Below are positions 1-9,335 of a stretch of 64,000 nt of DNA, one piece after another. The stretch covers positions 166,252 through 230,251 of the forward strand of contig NZ_JAMOIM010000003.1 in NCBI RefSeq assembly GCF_026130545.1. The letters run 5' to 3'. This stretch comes from Lichenifustis flavocetrariae. GTDB lineage: Bacteria; Pseudomonadota; Alphaproteobacteria; Rhizobiales; Beijerinckiaceae. The notes below the pieces were generated by a model. The model did no database searches, was not told where the DNA came from, and saw nothing but the letters and a program-made list of their open reading frames with translations. The stretch's first letter is position 1, and each line of letters begins with the position of its first letter. The position numbers and the translations under genes are program-made.

Positions 1-210
1 GTTCCCGTGCCGCCCGCCCGTCCTTTCAGCCTGAGCGAGCCTGCCTTTCCGGCTTCGGTGCAGAAGCGATCGCGGCGGCGCGTTGCAGAACAACCAACCC
101 TCGTCCTTCCGCCGGTCCCCGGCCGAGCGTCCCCACTGATCCGGCGGGCCTCCGTACCTATCTCGCGGCGGCAGGCACTCCTGGACACCGGGCAATCCGG
201 ACGCGAGTGA
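1..210 (+). CDS. C-terminal end of a probable RlpA-like lipoprotein (partial)
   Basis: This is an open frame running in from the window edge and stopping at 208-210. It encodes about 69 proline- and arginine-rich residues, starting VPVPPARPFSL. A Pro-rich 'VPxPPxRPF' tail just before a D-Ala-D-Ala carboxypeptidase gene resembles the end of RlpA-type septal lytic transglycosylases of Hyphomicrobiales, where rlpA commonly precedes dacC. No catalytic domain lies inside the window, so the assignment rests on the tail and on gene order. The stop overlaps a possible GTG start of the next gene at 207. Confidence 0.4.
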   Translation, partial: VPVPPARPFSLSEPAFPASVQKRSRRRVAEQPTLVLPPVPGRASPLIRRASVPISRRQALLDTGQSGRE

Positions 211-239
211 GGTCCGGGCCGTTTGGGTCGAGACACGAT

Positions 240-1448
240 ATGACGCGACTTGGTGCCGGATGGCGATGCAGGCCTGTCGTGCGCAGTCTCGTACTCGCCG
301 TTGCGACTCTCGTCTCGGCAACACCGGCGCCGGCTCTTGGCGTTGACGACTATCAGACCATCGCGCCCTTCGCTTACCTCGTGGACGCCGGTACCGGGAC
401 AGTGCTGTACGGCAAGAACAGCGAGGCGCCGATGATGCCGGCTTCGACCACAAAGGTCATGACCGCCGAGGTGATCTTCCATGAATTGAAAGAAGGACGC
501 CTGAAGCTCGACGACAAATTCGTGGTCTCGGAACATGCGTGGCGGGACGGCGGGACACGCTCGGGCGGCTCGACCATGTTCCTGGCGGTCAACTCCTCGG
601 TGCGGGTGGAGGACCTGCTGCGCGGCCTCATCATCCAGTCGGGCAACGACGCCGCCATTACCTTAGCCGAGGGCGTGTCAGGTTCCGAAGAAGCCTTTGC
701 GCGCCGCATGAACGATCGTGCCAAGGCGATCGGCATGGCCCATTCGAACTTCACCAATCCCTGGGGTCGCGGCGACCCCGATCATCGGGTGACGGCGAGC
801 GACATGGCCCGGCTCGCCGAATACGTGATCGACACCTACCCGGACCTCTACAAGATCTTTGGCGAGCGCGAGTTCACCTGGAACAAGATCCGGCAGCCGA
901 ACCGCAACCCCCTTCTGCTGATGAACATCGGCGCCGACGGCCTGAAGACGGGCGATCTCGCCGAGAGCGGCTTCGGCCTCGTCGGGTCTGCAGTGCAGAA
1001 CGACGAACGCCTCATCGTCGTGGTCAATGGACTAAAGACGGCGCGCGACCGGGCCAACGAGTCGCAAAAACTGCTCGCCTGGGGATTTCGCACCTTCGAG
1101 GAACGCGCCTTGTTCGCGGCGGGCGAAACGGTCGGCACAGCGTCGGTGTTCGGCGGCACCCAATCCGACGTGAGTCTCGGAACGACGAAACCGATCAGGA
1201 TTTTGGTGCCGCGCGGCTCGGGCGATCGGCTGTCGGGGCGCATCGTCTATACGGGTCCTCTGATGGCGCCCGTTGCACGCGGAACAGAGGTCGCACGCCT
1301 CGTCATCTCGCGTGGCGCGACCGAGTTGATGGAAACGCCATTGCAGACCACCGAGGATGTCGGCGTGGGCTCGCTGCAGCGACGCGCGCTCGACGCCGGG
1401 ATCGAACTGGTGAGTGGCTTCATCCGCGAACGTCTGGCCCGGCATTGA
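240..1448 (+). CDS. D-alanyl-D-alanine carboxypeptidase (peptidase S11, PBP5/6 type)
   Basis: This is a periplasmic penicillin-binding protein that trims the terminal D-Ala from peptidoglycan stem peptides. About 402 residues follow an N-terminal signal sequence (hydrophobic stretch VVRSLVLAVATLVSATPAPAL). All three active-site motifs are visible: SxxK (STTK, near residue 70), SGN (IQSGNDAA) and KTG (GLKTGDL). A C-terminal PBP5-type beta domain follows, and the last residues could form an amphipathic membrane anchor. The ATG at 240 puts the signal peptide close to the N-terminus; a GTG at 207 overlapping the upstream stop would add 11 residues. It is followed 4 bases later by tmk, so cotranscription is likely. 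Confidence 0.9.
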   Translation: MTRLGAGWRCRPVVRSLVLAVATLVSATPAPALGVDDYQTIAPFAYLVDAGTGTVLYGKNSEAPMMPASTTKVMTAEVIFHELKEGRLKLDDKFVVSEHAWRDGGTRSGGSTMFLAVNSSVRVEDLLRGLIIQSGNDAAITLAEGVSGSEEAFARRMNDRAKAIGMAHSNFTNPWGRGDPDHRVTASDMARLAEYVIDTYPDLYKIFGEREFTWNKIRQPNRNPLLLMNIGADGLKTGDLAESGFGLVGSAVQNDERLIVVVNGLKTARDRANESQKLLAWGFRTFEERALFAAGETVGTASVFGGTQSDVSLGTTKPIRILVPRGSGDRLSGRIVYTGPLMAPVARGTEVARLVISRGATELMETPLQTTEDVGVGSLQRRALDAGIELVSGFIRERLARH

Positions 1449-1452
1449 GCGC

Positions 1453-2109
1453 ATGAACGCAGGCTTCCTGATCACGCTGGAGGGGGGCGAAGGGGTCGGC
1501 AAGTCCACCCAGGTCCGGCGGCTTGTCGCCCGCCTGGAGGCCGCCGGACGGCGGGCTCTCGCCACACGCGAGCCCGGTGGATCGGCCAAGGCCGAGGCGA
1601 TCCGCGGGCTGCTTCTCTCCGGCGCAGTGGCTCCGTTCGGGCCGGCGGCCGAAGCTCTCCTGTTCGCGGCGGCCCGCGTCGACCATCTGGATCGGCTGAT
1701 CCGGCCGGCGCTCGCCCAGGGCACGATTGTGGTGTCCGATCGCTTCATCGACTCGACGCGGGTCTACCAGGGGATCGACCGTCGGGTGGAACCGCGCTTT
1801 CTTGTGGCGCTCGAAACCGTGACGGTCGGCGCGACGCGGCCCGACCTGACGATCATTCTCGACCTGCCCAGTGCCGTCGGTCTCGCGCGTGCGGCCGCAC
1901 GTCGGGCACCGTCAGCGATCCCCGATCGCTTCGAGCGGGAGGCCTTGGCGTTCCACGACGGCCTGCGCCGGGGATTTCTCACGATCGCCGCGGCGGAACC
2001 CGATCGCTGCGCGGTGGTCGACGCCGAGGCCTCGGCCGACGAGGCCGCTGAACGAATCTGGCGGGTGGTCGAAACCCGGCTGCTCACGCCCCGGTCCTCG
2101 GCTCCATGA
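1453..2109 (+). CDS. tmk: Thymidylate kinase
   Basis: It phosphorylates dTMP to dTDP in the cytoplasm using ATP. The 218-residue product is the usual family length. The P-loop GGEGVGKST sits at residues 11-19, the substrate-binding REPGG follows, and the DR(F) motif occurs in VVSDRFIDST. The start at 1453 places the P-loop at the usual distance from the N-terminus; upstream in-frame codons overlap the carboxypeptidase gene. The stop overlaps the holB start as ATGA, the common alphaproteobacterial tmk-holB arrangement. Confidence 0.95.
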   Translation: MNAGFLITLEGGEGVGKSTQVRRLVARLEAAGRRALATREPGGSAKAEAIRGLLLSGAVAPFGPAAEALLFAAARVDHLDRLIRPALAQGTIVVSDRFIDSTRVYQGIDRRVEPRFLVALETVTVGATRPDLTIILDLPSAVGLARAAARRAPSAIPDRFEREALAFHDGLRRGFLTIAAAEPDRCAVVDAEASADEAAERIWRVVETRLLTPRSSAP

Positions 2110-3173
2110 GGTCGCCCGCCCGCATGGAGCAAGACGAGGACGAGGGCCCGCGCCCGCCGTGGCGGACCACCGGTCTCGTCGGGCACGGCCCGGCCGAGCA
2201 ACACCTGCTCGACGCCTACCGGACGGAGCGCCTGCATCATGCCTGGCTGATCGGCGGACCGGCCGGCATCGGCAAGGCGACGCTGGCCTGGCGTTTCGCG
2301 CGTTTCCTGCTCACCCATTCCGATCCGCGTGCCCGCGCCGTGCAGGAAGCGACGACCCTGGCGGTCACGCCGGAGGCACCGGCGGCCCAGCGCATTGCGG
2401 CCGGCAGCCACGGCGACGTCGTGGCACTTCGGCGCGAGTGGAACGAAAAAACCAAAAAGCTCTTTTCCGAAATCCGCGTCGACGATGTGCGGCGCGCGCT
2501 CGGCCTCTTCCAGAACGCGGCCGGTGCGGGCGGCTACCGGGTCTGCATCATCGACAGCGCCGAAGATCTTAACCGTTCAAGCGCTAACGCGCTCCTGAAG
2601 ATCATCGAAGAGCCCCCGCCCCGCTCGCTGTTCATGATCCTGGCTCATCGACCCGGACAGGTGATGCCGACGCTCGTCTCGCGGTGCCGACGGCTCACAC
2701 TCGCGGCTCTGAGCGACGACGAGGTGATCGAGGCTCTCGACGGGCTGGGCGACGGCGAAACGGCGATGCCGGACGAGCGCCTGCGCGCGGCTGCGGCGCG
2801 GTCCCAGGGCTCGGTCGCGGAAGCGCTCCGCCTGCTCGGCGGCGATGCTCTCGATCTCGATCAGGCCGTCCGTCAGGTTCTCGACCGCCTGCCGAACGTC
2901 GACTGGCGCTCTGTGCATCGGCTCGCCGACACGGTGGGGTTCTCGGACGATCGGTTCGCCCTCATGATCGAGGCGCTGTTCGACGAGATCGCGGCACGTC
3001 TGAGGCGCGGCGCCGCGCAGGGACAGCCGACCGCCGACCTTGCGCGTCTCGCGGGGGCCTGGGAGCGGGTGCGCGTCACCGCCCGCGAGGCGAGTGTCCT
3101 CAACCTCGACAAACGGCCCGTGCTTCTCTCCATCATGGCCGAACTCGCCGAGGCGACGCCGCTTTCGCGCTGA
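2106..3173 (+). CDS. holB: DNA polymerase III subunit delta'
   Basis: This is a clamp-loader AAA+ subunit that works with gamma/tau and delta to load the beta clamp. The P-loop-like GGPAGIGKATLA is near residues 50-60. The region LNRSSANALLKIIEEPPPRSLFM is the hallmark DnaX/HolB Walker B and sensor segment, and SRCR follows (sensor/arginine motif). No cysteine zinc motif is apparent after the P-loop, which is common in alphaproteobacterial HolB. The ATG overlaps the tmk stop by four bases, implying translational coupling. Confidence 0.92.
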   Translation: MRSPARMEQDEDEGPRPPWRTTGLVGHGPAEQHLLDAYRTERLHHAWLIGGPAGIGKATLAWRFARFLLTHSDPRARAVQEATTLAVTPEAPAAQRIAAGSHGDVVALRREWNEKTKKLFSEIRVDDVRRALGLFQNAAGAGGYRVCIIDSAEDLNRSSANALLKIIEEPPPRSLFMILAHRPGQVMPTLVSRCRRLTLAALSDDEVIEALDGLGDGETAMPDERLRAAAARSQGSVAEALRLLGGDALDLDQAVRQVLDRLPNVDWRSVHRLADTVGFSDDRFALMIEALFDEIAARLRRGAAQGQPTADLARLAGAWERVRVTAREASVLNLDKRPVLLSIMAELAEATPLSR

Positions 3174-3297
3174 GGCGACGCGGGCGACCGCGCTCAGGGG
3201 TTGACCGGACGCCGGCTTCCCCGGAAAAGACAGGCATGACGTTTCCGCGGGGAGCAGCGCCGTCGGCCACGGCCGGCCACGGCTCCGTGCAACCTTG

Positions 3298-4872
3298 ATG
3301 GACATTATGGCCGGCCGCCCCACCTTCTATCTGACGTCCGCCATTCCTTATGCGAACGGCGCGCCGCATATCGGGCATGCCTATGAGCGCATCGCTTCGG
3401 ATGCGATCAGCCGCTTCAAGCGCCTGGACGGGTATGACGTCCTCGTCATGTCCGGCATGGACGAGCATGGCCAGAAGATGCAGCAGACAGCCGCCCGCGA
3501 AGGCTTGACGCCGCAGGGCCTCGCCGACCGCACCGCAGGCCAGTTCCGCGCCATGGCGAGCGCCCTGAACGTGCCGGCCGACGACCTGATCCGCACCACC
3601 GATCCGCGCCACGCCGCCTGCGCCCAGGAACTCTGGACCCGGATGGCCGCCAAGGGCGACATCTATCTCTCGACTTATGCGGGCTGGTATTCGGTTCGCG
3701 ACGAAGCCTATTACGACGAAGGTGAACTCACGCTCCACGCGGACGGACGGCGCCTTGCCCCGACCGGCACCCCGGTCGAATGGGTCGAGGAATCGAGCTA
3801 TTTCTTCAAGCTCTCGGCCTATGCGGAGCGGCTGCTCGATCATTACGCCCGCCAGCCGGATTTCGTGACGCCGGAGGCCTATCGCAACGAGATCGTGAGC
3901 TTCGTGTCGCGCGGACTGACCGATCTCTCGATCAGCCGCACCACATTCGATTGGGGCATCCCGGTTCCGGGCGATCCAAAACATGTGATGTACGTCTGGG
4001 TCGACGCGCTCGCCAACTACCTCACCGGCACCGGCTTCCCGGACCCGGCCGCCGAGCGGTCCCGCTTTTGGCCCGCGCAGGTGCATAATATCGGCAAGGA
4101 CATCACGCGGTTTCACGCCATCTACTGGCCGGCCTTCCTGATGTCCGCGGACCTCCCCCTGCCCCATCAGGTCGTCGTGCACGGCTTCCTGTTCAACAAG
4201 GGCGAGAAGATGTCGAAATCAGTCGGCAACGTCATCGACCCGATGGCATTGGCTGAGACCTATGGGATCGATCAGCTTCGCTATTTTTTCTTGCGCGAAG
4301 TGCCGTTCGGGCAGGACGGAAACTATTCGCACGAGGCGATCGTCAACCGGATCAATGCCGATCTTGCCAACGATCTCGGCAATCTGGCGCAGCGCTCCTT
4401 GTCCATGATCGCCAAGAACTGCGGCGGCCTGGTGCCGACGCCCGGCGCCTTCTCAGATGCCGACCAGGCCATTCTGGCGCAGGCGGACGGCCTGCTCGCG
4501 GCGGCCCGGAGCCAGATGCAGGGCTTCGCGCTGCATGGCATGATCGGTGACATCTGGCGCGTCGTCGCCGAAGCCAACCGCTATTTCGCGACCGAAGAGC
4601 CATGGATCAAGCGCAAGAGCGATCCAGCGCGCATGAACACGATTCTTTACGTGACGGCCGAGGTGCTGCGCGCCGTGGCCATCCTGACCCAGCCGGTCAT
4701 GCCGGGTTCAATGGCCCGGCTGCTCGACCTTCTGGGCGTGCCGCCCGAGGCGAGGGACTTCGCGGCGCTCGGACCCAACCATCGCCTCGCGGCCGGTACG
4801 GCACTGCCGACGCCGGCGGGGATCTTTCCGCGCTTCGTCGAGCCGGACGCCGAGACGGTTGCGAGCGCCTGA
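3298..4872 (+). CDS. metG: Methionyl-tRNA synthetase
   Basis: This class I synthetase charges tRNA-Met. The HIGH motif appears as [11 protein letters not shown] near residue 25 and the KMSKS motif as [10 protein letters not shown] near residue 304. At about 524 residues it is the short form without the C-terminal EMAP/Trbp111 tRNA-binding extension. Starts at TTG 3295, ATG 3298 and ATG 3307 are in frame; ATG 3298 is preferred. A 120-base gap separates it from holB, so it may have its own promoter. The stop overlaps the tatD start (TGATG). Confidence 0.95.
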   Translation: MDIMAGRPTFYLTSAIPYANGAPHIGHAYERIASDAISRFKRLDGYDVLVMSGMDEHGQKMQQTAAREGLTPQGLADRTAGQFRAMASALNVPADDLIRTTDPRHAACAQELWTRMAAKGDIYLSTYAGWYSVRDEAYYDEGELTLHADGRRLAPTGTPVEWVEESSYFFKLSAYAERLLDHYARQPDFVTPEAYRNEIVSFVSRGLTDLSISRTTFDWGIPVPGDPKHVMYVWVDALANYLTGTGFPDPAAERSRFWPAQVHNIGKDITRFHAIYWPAFLMSADLPLPHQVVVHGFLFNKGEKMSKSVGNVIDPMALAETYGIDQLRYFFLREVPFGQDGNYSHEAIVNRINADLANDLGNLAQRSLSMIAKNCGGLVPTPGAFSDADQAILAQADGLLAAARSQMQGFALHGMIGDIWRVVAEANRYFATEEPWIKRKSDPARMNTILYVTAEVLRAVAILTQPVMPGSMARLLDLLGVPPEARDFAALGPNHRLAAGTALPTPAGIFPRFVEPDAETVASA

Positions 4873-5669
4873 TGCTGATCGACAGCCACTGCCACCTCGA
4901 CTTTCCCGACTTCGCGGAGGAACTCGACGCCGTCGTGGGACGCGCCAGGGCCGCAGGCATTGGCCGCATGATCACGATCTCGACGCGGGTGAGCCGGTTC
5001 GCGGCGATCTCGGCCCTGGCCGAGCGCTTCGCGGAGGTCTTCTGCACGGTCGGCACGCATCCCCACCAGGCCGATGAGGAACCGGACGTGAGCGTCGCGG
5101 ATCTGATCCGGCTGTCGGGCCATCCCCGCTGCGTCGGCATCGGCGAGGCCGGGCTCGACTACCACTACGACAAGGCCCCACGCGATGTCGCGGCTCGGGT
5201 GTTCCGCACCCACATTGCAGCGGCGCGCGAGACCGGTCTGCCGCTCGTGATCCACTCCCGCGATGCCGACGACGACATGGCGGCCATCCTGCGTGAGGAG
5301 CACAGGAATGGTCCGTTCAAGGCGGTTCTCCATTGTTTCACCTCGTCGGCCGGGCTGGCGCAGACGGGCGTCGACCTCGGCCTCTTCGTCTCCTTCTCGG
5401 GCGTTCTCACCTTCAAGAATTCAGAGGCGCTCCGGGCCATTGCCAAGACCGTGCCGCTGGATCGGCTGTTGGTCGAGACCGACGCTCCCTTCCTGGCGCC
5501 CGTGCCGCACCGGGGGAAACGCAACGAGCCGGCTTTCGTCGTCGAAACCGCACGGGTTTTGGCGGATGTCGTGGGGATCGAGGTCGACGCTCTGCACGCC
5601 CAGACCACCGCCAATGTCCACCGGCTCTTCGGCAAGCTGCCGCCGATCGAGAAAGGCGCCGCCGCATGA
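4872..5669 (+). CDS. tatD: TatD family metal-dependent deoxyribonuclease
   Basis: This is a TIM-barrel hydrolase of the TatD/YcfH family (amidohydrolase superfamily), a cytoplasmic 3'-5' DNA exonuclease in characterised members. Metal ligands visible are HCH in DSHCHLD (residues 6-8), Glu in GIGEAGLDY, His in VIHSRDA and VLHCFT, and Asp in VETDAPFL. The 265 residues match the family length. The start overlaps the metG stop by one base and the stop overlaps the next start by four, so metG, tatD and the metallo-hydrolase form one coupled unit, a common order in Hyphomicrobiales. Confidence 0.93.
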   Translation: MLIDSHCHLDFPDFAEELDAVVGRARAAGIGRMITISTRVSRFAAISALAERFAEVFCTVGTHPHQADEEPDVSVADLIRLSGHPRCVGIGEAGLDYHYDKAPRDVAARVFRTHIAAARETGLPLVIHSRDADDDMAAILREEHRNGPFKAVLHCFTSSAGLAQTGVDLGLFVSFSGVLTFKNSEALRAIAKTVPLDRLLVETDAPFLAPVPHRGKRNEPAFVVETARVLADVVGIEVDALHAQTTANVHRLFGKLPPIEKGAAA

Positions 5670-6484
5670 GCCTCGTCGTCACGGTCCTGGGCTGCGGCTC
5701 CTCGGGGGGCGTTCCGCGTCTCGGTCAGGGCTGGGGCGATTGCGATCCGACGAACTCGAAGAACCGCCGCACGCGCTGTTCGATCCTGGTAGAGCGAACC
5801 GCGGCGGATGGCGGGCGGACCACCGTACTGGTCGACACCTCGCCCGACTTGCGTGAGCAACTGCTCCGTACCGGCACTGACCGGCTCGACGGGATCGTCC
5901 TGACACATTCGCATGCGGATCACACGCATGGCATCGACGACGTCCGGCCGCTTGTCATTCACATGCGGCGCCGCATCCCGATCTACATGGATGCCCCAAC
6001 CTGGAACATCGTGGGGCGCGCATTTTCCTATATTTTCGAAACGCCGTCGGGCAGCATGTATCCGCCGCTGCTCGACCGCCATGAGATCACGCCCCTCGAC
6101 GAGCTGACGATCACCGGACCGGGTGGCCCGATCACTCTGATGCCGTTCGAACTGGATCATGGGGAGATCCCGGCGCTTGGCCTTCGTATCGGGTCCTTCG
6201 CGTATATGCCGGATGTCAAGCGGGTGCCGGATGCGGCCATCCCGGCGCTTTCGGGCCTGTCGATCCTGATGATCGACGCCCTTCGTTATCAGACCCACCC
6301 GTCACACTTCTCGCTCGCCGAGGCTCTCGACTGGATCGAGCGTCTCAAGCCGGAAACTGCGATTCTGACGAACCTGCATACGGATCTCGACTACGCGCGC
6401 CTCTCCGCGGAAGTGCCCCCGCACGTCCGGGCTGCATTCGACGGCTTGCAAATCGATCTGTCGGAGGGCGATCAAAACAGGTGA
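5666..6484 (+). CDS. MBL-fold metallo-hydrolase (PhnP-like)
   Basis: This is a metallo-beta-lactamase fold phosphodiesterase related to PhnP. The two-metal motif is THSHADHTHGIDD, further ligands are in ELDHGE and the C-terminal NLHTDLDY, and the opening LGCGSSGGVPRLGQGWGDCDP is typical of the family in Hyphomicrobiales (272 residues). The start overlaps the tatD stop. PhnP itself hydrolyses cyclic ribose phosphate in phosphonate breakdown, but no phn operon is seen here, so the substrate is unknown. Confidence 0.85.
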   Translation: MSLVVTVLGCGSSGGVPRLGQGWGDCDPTNSKNRRTRCSILVERTAADGGRTTVLVDTSPDLREQLLRTGTDRLDGIVLTHSHADHTHGIDDVRPLVIHMRRRIPIYMDAPTWNIVGRAFSYIFETPSGSMYPPLLDRHEITPLDELTITGPGGPITLMPFELDHGEIPALGLRIGSFAYMPDVKRVPDAAIPALSGLSILMIDALRYQTHPSHFSLAEALDWIERLKPETAILTNLHTDLDYARLSAEVPPHVRAAFDGLQIDLSEGDQNR

Positions 6485-6698
6485 AGCAGGACCGATGTAT
6501 TTGAGTCCACTTAGCTCCGGAGCATTCCGCAGAATTGGCGGCTCGGCCTCAACGATCTCGATGCTGAGTGGCCTATGAGGATAGCATCTCGAAGCATGCC
6601 CTACGGTCGATGCGCCATCGATGGTGGCTAACAGCGAGACTGAGGAACGGCGGGGTCAGGTTGGCCGGACAGCCTCGCGCCTGACCCGATATCCGATC

Positions 6699-7034
6699 CT
6701 ATTGCTTGGCCAAGCACCCCTGCGAAAAATCCTTCCAGGTCATGCCGCTGGCAGCGCCGTTCTTCTTCATGCTCGACCATTGATGGCCACATTCCCGCAT
6801 GCGGGACCGCGCCGCGTTGCGCGACTGGGCCGCGTCGGCGCCAGGCACGTCCTTTGCGGCTGAATTGGTGGTGTCAGCCACCAGGCGGCTCGCCGGAAGG
6901 GCCTGATTCACGGGTGTGCTCGACCGAGGATCTGTGCCGGACATTGCGGGCAAGGCCGAAGCCGGGCTCCCCAACAGACCAGGGCCGACGAGGGCGGCAA
7001 TGGCCAACAACCGGATCAGCGTTCTCATATTCAT
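6699..7034 (-). CDS. Small secreted protein of unknown function
   Basis: The product is about 111 residues with a clear signal peptide (RTLIRLLAIAALVGPGLLGSPASALP). A low-complexity linker follows, then a C-terminal segment RMRECGHQWSSMKKNGAASG...TWKDFSQGCLAK with two cysteines. Short exported proteins with a 'C..W..MK......WxxFxxxC' ending are frequent in Methylobacterium-like genomes, and some belong to the PsiF-like group. The function is unknown. Two ATG codons, at 7034 and 7028, are both plausible starts. It stands alone on the minus strand. Confidence 0.65.
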   Translation of the reverse strand: MNMRTLIRLLAIAALVGPGLLGSPASALPAMSGTDPRSSTPVNQALPASRLVADTTNSAAKDVPGADAAQSRNAARSRMRECGHQWSSMKKNGAASGMTWKDFSQGCLAKQ

Positions 7035-7203
7035 CGTGGGTCGCGTTGGAGGTCGATACTCAGCCCACAGGTCGGAGGCCTGAGCCTTTCTCGGGGACGT
7101 CGGTGGCGAGATCAAGGCTGTCCCCGCGCTTGATCGTGATGCCGGCGCTTGACGTGATCGCGGTCCGGCGTGCAAGCCGAGGCTGTCACTCAAGGAGAAC
7201 CAG

Positions 7204-7638
7204 ATGCCCTTAACGCTGGCCACGGCCCAAACCCTCGTCACAGCTGCTCTCGCGCATGCCCGCCAGCAGGCGTTCAAGCCGCTCGTGGTCGTGGTTCTCG
7301 ATGCACGGGGCGCCGTCAAGGCGGCGGCGGCCGAAGACGGAACCTCGCTCAAGCGGTTCGAGATCGCGCACGGCAAGGCCTTCGGGGCGCTCGCCCTTGG
7401 CATGGGATCTCGCGCGCTGACCAAGCGGGCCGGCGAACAGCCGAGCTTCATCGCGGCGGTCACGCATGCGGTCGGCGGGAGTCTGATCCCCGTGCCAGGC
7501 GGCGTGTTGCTCGTCGACCGGGACGGTACGCACATCGGAGCCGCGGGCGCCTCCGGCTGCCTGTCGGACAATGACGAAGCCGCCCTGCTCGCCGGAATCG
7601 CAGCCGCCGGCCTCACCGGCGACACGGGCGCGGCGTAG
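7204..7638 (+). CDS. HbpS/GlcG-like heme-binding family protein
   Basis: The 144 residues belong to the GlcG/HbpS family (DUF336, PF03928). The opening LTLATAQTLVTAALAHARQQ, the LVVVVLDARG strand and the glycine-rich ending (GGVLLVDRDGTHIGAAGASG) are diagnostic. Members bind heme or cobalamin, or sit in glycolate, propanediol and similar operons; here no such partner is adjacent, so the role is open. A strong ribosome-binding site (AAGGAGAA) lies 7 bases before the ATG. The next gene is convergent. Confidence 0.85.
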   Translation: MPLTLATAQTLVTAALAHARQQAFKPLVVVVLDARGAVKAAAAEDGTSLKRFEIAHGKAFGALALGMGSRALTKRAGEQPSFIAAVTHAVGGSLIPVPGGVLLVDRDGTHIGAAGASGCLSDNDEAALLAGIAAAGLTGDTGAA

Positions 7639-7655
7639 CGGACGCCGAGGACCGC

Positions 7656-8339
7656 CTACCCTCCGAAGGGACACCGCTCGACGACCACGAACCGGCCCTC
7701 CCGGTCGGGCTGGACGAACAGGCTGAGCGCTTCGACTGTCAACCTGAGCGGCACCTTCGCGAGAAGGTCCCGCAGGACAGGTTCGAGGCGATGCCGGTCG
7801 GCTGGCTCCATCGCGCCCGTCAGAGTCATGTGGAACTGGAAATCGTCGAACACATAGGGGTAGCCCCAGGTGTCGAGGTTTTCCACCTGCCTTTGGATCA
7901 ATGTCTCCGGATGCCGCCGCTCCCGGTCCTCGGGTGTCAGTGGTGCCCGATAGGGATCGAAATGGCGGACACAATCTGCCGCGAGAGCGTCGATAGCCTG
8001 CTCGGGAGCCACGGCAACGAGGGCGAGGAAATGGCCCACGACGGCAAGCGTCAGATCGAGCGTGAACGGCTTGCGCCCCTTGCAAAAGCCGGCCAGATCC
8101 GCCTGCAATGCCGCCGCGTCGCCGCCTTCGGCCAAGTGAAATGGCGCCTTCAAGGTCGCGTGGAACCCATAGCGCCGCGGCTCGGCGCTCCAGGCGAGAC
8201 TGAGCGGGTCGTGGAACACGGGATGATCCGGGAAGGGAACATCACGACCCGTCACCGCGTCGTATCCCAGGATCGACGACCCCAGATCCCAGAGTGCTGA
8301 ATCGGTGGGCGGCGTCGCGTAGATCGCGTAGCGCGTCAT
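7656..8339 (-). CDS. DUF1045 protein, 2H phosphoesterase-like
   Basis: The 227 residues match the DUF1045 family, often found in phosphonate (phn) operons. Two HxT motifs, in RYGFHATLKAPF near residue 57 and FQFHMTLTGAM near residue 168, are the paired catalytic signatures of the 2H (LigT/CPDase) phosphoesterase fold. No phn genes adjoin it, although a PhnP-like hydrolase lies 1.2 kb away. It is divergent from NAD kinase with 109 bases between. The precise reaction is unknown. Confidence 0.8.
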   Translation of the reverse strand: MTRYAIYATPPTDSALWDLGSSILGYDAVTGRDVPFPDHPVFHDPLSLAWSAEPRRYGFHATLKAPFHLAEGGDAAALQADLAGFCKGRKPFTLDLTLAVVGHFLALVAVAPEQAIDALAADCVRHFDPYRAPLTPEDRERRHPETLIQRQVENLDTWGYPYVFDDFQFHMTLTGAMEPADRHRLEPVLRDLLAKVPLRLTVEALSLFVQPDREGRFVVVERCPFGG

Positions 8340-8448
8340 TGAAGTTCCTGCCTCGGGTCATGCCGGCCGCTGCTTTACCGGCGCAGGCCGTTCTTTTAGG
8401 GTCTTTCGGTCCGCAGGGGAATGATGCGGTCGACTTGGGGGCACTCGA

Positions 8449-9237
8449 ATGGAGCGATCACAAGCGACGGCGGAGGTCCCACGCCTGGGATTCATGTCGT
8501 CTGGCACTCCGGAAGCCGACACCGCGCTCCGTGTGCTCACCGACCGCTACGGGTGCGTCGCGCCAGAGAAGGCGGATGTTCTGGTGGCGCTTGGCGGGGA
8601 CGGCCTCATGCTGCAGGCGCTGCACAAGGCCATGGAGTTGCGCAAGCCGATCTACGGCATGAACCGCGGCACGGTCGGCTTTCTGATGAACGAATATGCG
8701 GTCGACGACCTGATCGGGCGCATCGCGGCCGCCAAACCCTCGATTGTTCATCCGCTCGTGATGTCGGCAGAAACCGTGGACGGCTCGATCGTCACGGCGC
8801 GCGCCATCAACGAAGTGGCATTATGGCGTCAGTCCTATCAGGCTGCAAAGATGCGGGTCTCGGTCGATGGAAAGGAACGGCTCGACGAACTGGTCGCCGA
8901 CGGAATGATGATCGCGACGCCCGCGGGATCCACGGCCTATAATCTTTCGGCCAATGGACCGATTTTGCCTCTGGACGCACCCTTGATGGCACTGACCCCG
9001 ATCTCGGCCTTCCGGCCGCGACGCTGGCGCGGCGCACTGCTGCCGGACCGTGCCAAGGTGACGATCGACGTGCTGGAGGCCGAGAAGCGACCGGTGGCCT
9101 CAACGGCCGACCAGGTCGAGGTCAAGAACGTGATCCGCATGACGGTGTGGATGGATCATCAGATGGGCCTCGTGTTGCTGCACGATCCCGGACATTCGTT
9201 GGACGAGCGCATTCTGCGGGAGCAATTCGGCTACTGA
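8449..9237 (+). CDS. nadK: NAD kinase
   Basis: It phosphorylates NAD to NADP. The catalytic GGDG motif is in VALGGDGLMLQAL, NE is in ARAINEVALWR, and the substrate loop appears as DGMMIATPAGSTAYNLSANGPI. The length of 262 residues is typical of the short alphaproteobacterial form. The chosen ATG lies right after GGGGGCACTCGA with only a weak ribosome-binding site; the protein begins with a ten-residue leader before RLGFMSSG, which matches the first strand of relatives. Confidence 0.92.
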   Translation: MERSQATAEVPRLGFMSSGTPEADTALRVLTDRYGCVAPEKADVLVALGGDGLMLQALHKAMELRKPIYGMNRGTVGFLMNEYAVDDLIGRIAAAKPSIVHPLVMSAETVDGSIVTARAINEVALWRQSYQAAKMRVSVDGKERLDELVADGMMIATPAGSTAYNLSANGPILPLDAPLMALTPISAFRPRRWRGALLPDRAKVTIDVLEAEKRPVASTADQVEVKNVIRMTVWMDHQMGLVLLHDPGHSLDERILREQFGY

Positions 9238-9335
9238 CGCCGGACAGCGCCAGTGCAGACCGGCCGGGCTTCGCGTTGGACGGGTAACTACAACCATCGA
9301 AGCGTCTCTCACGCGCAGAGGCGTGAAACCGAAGA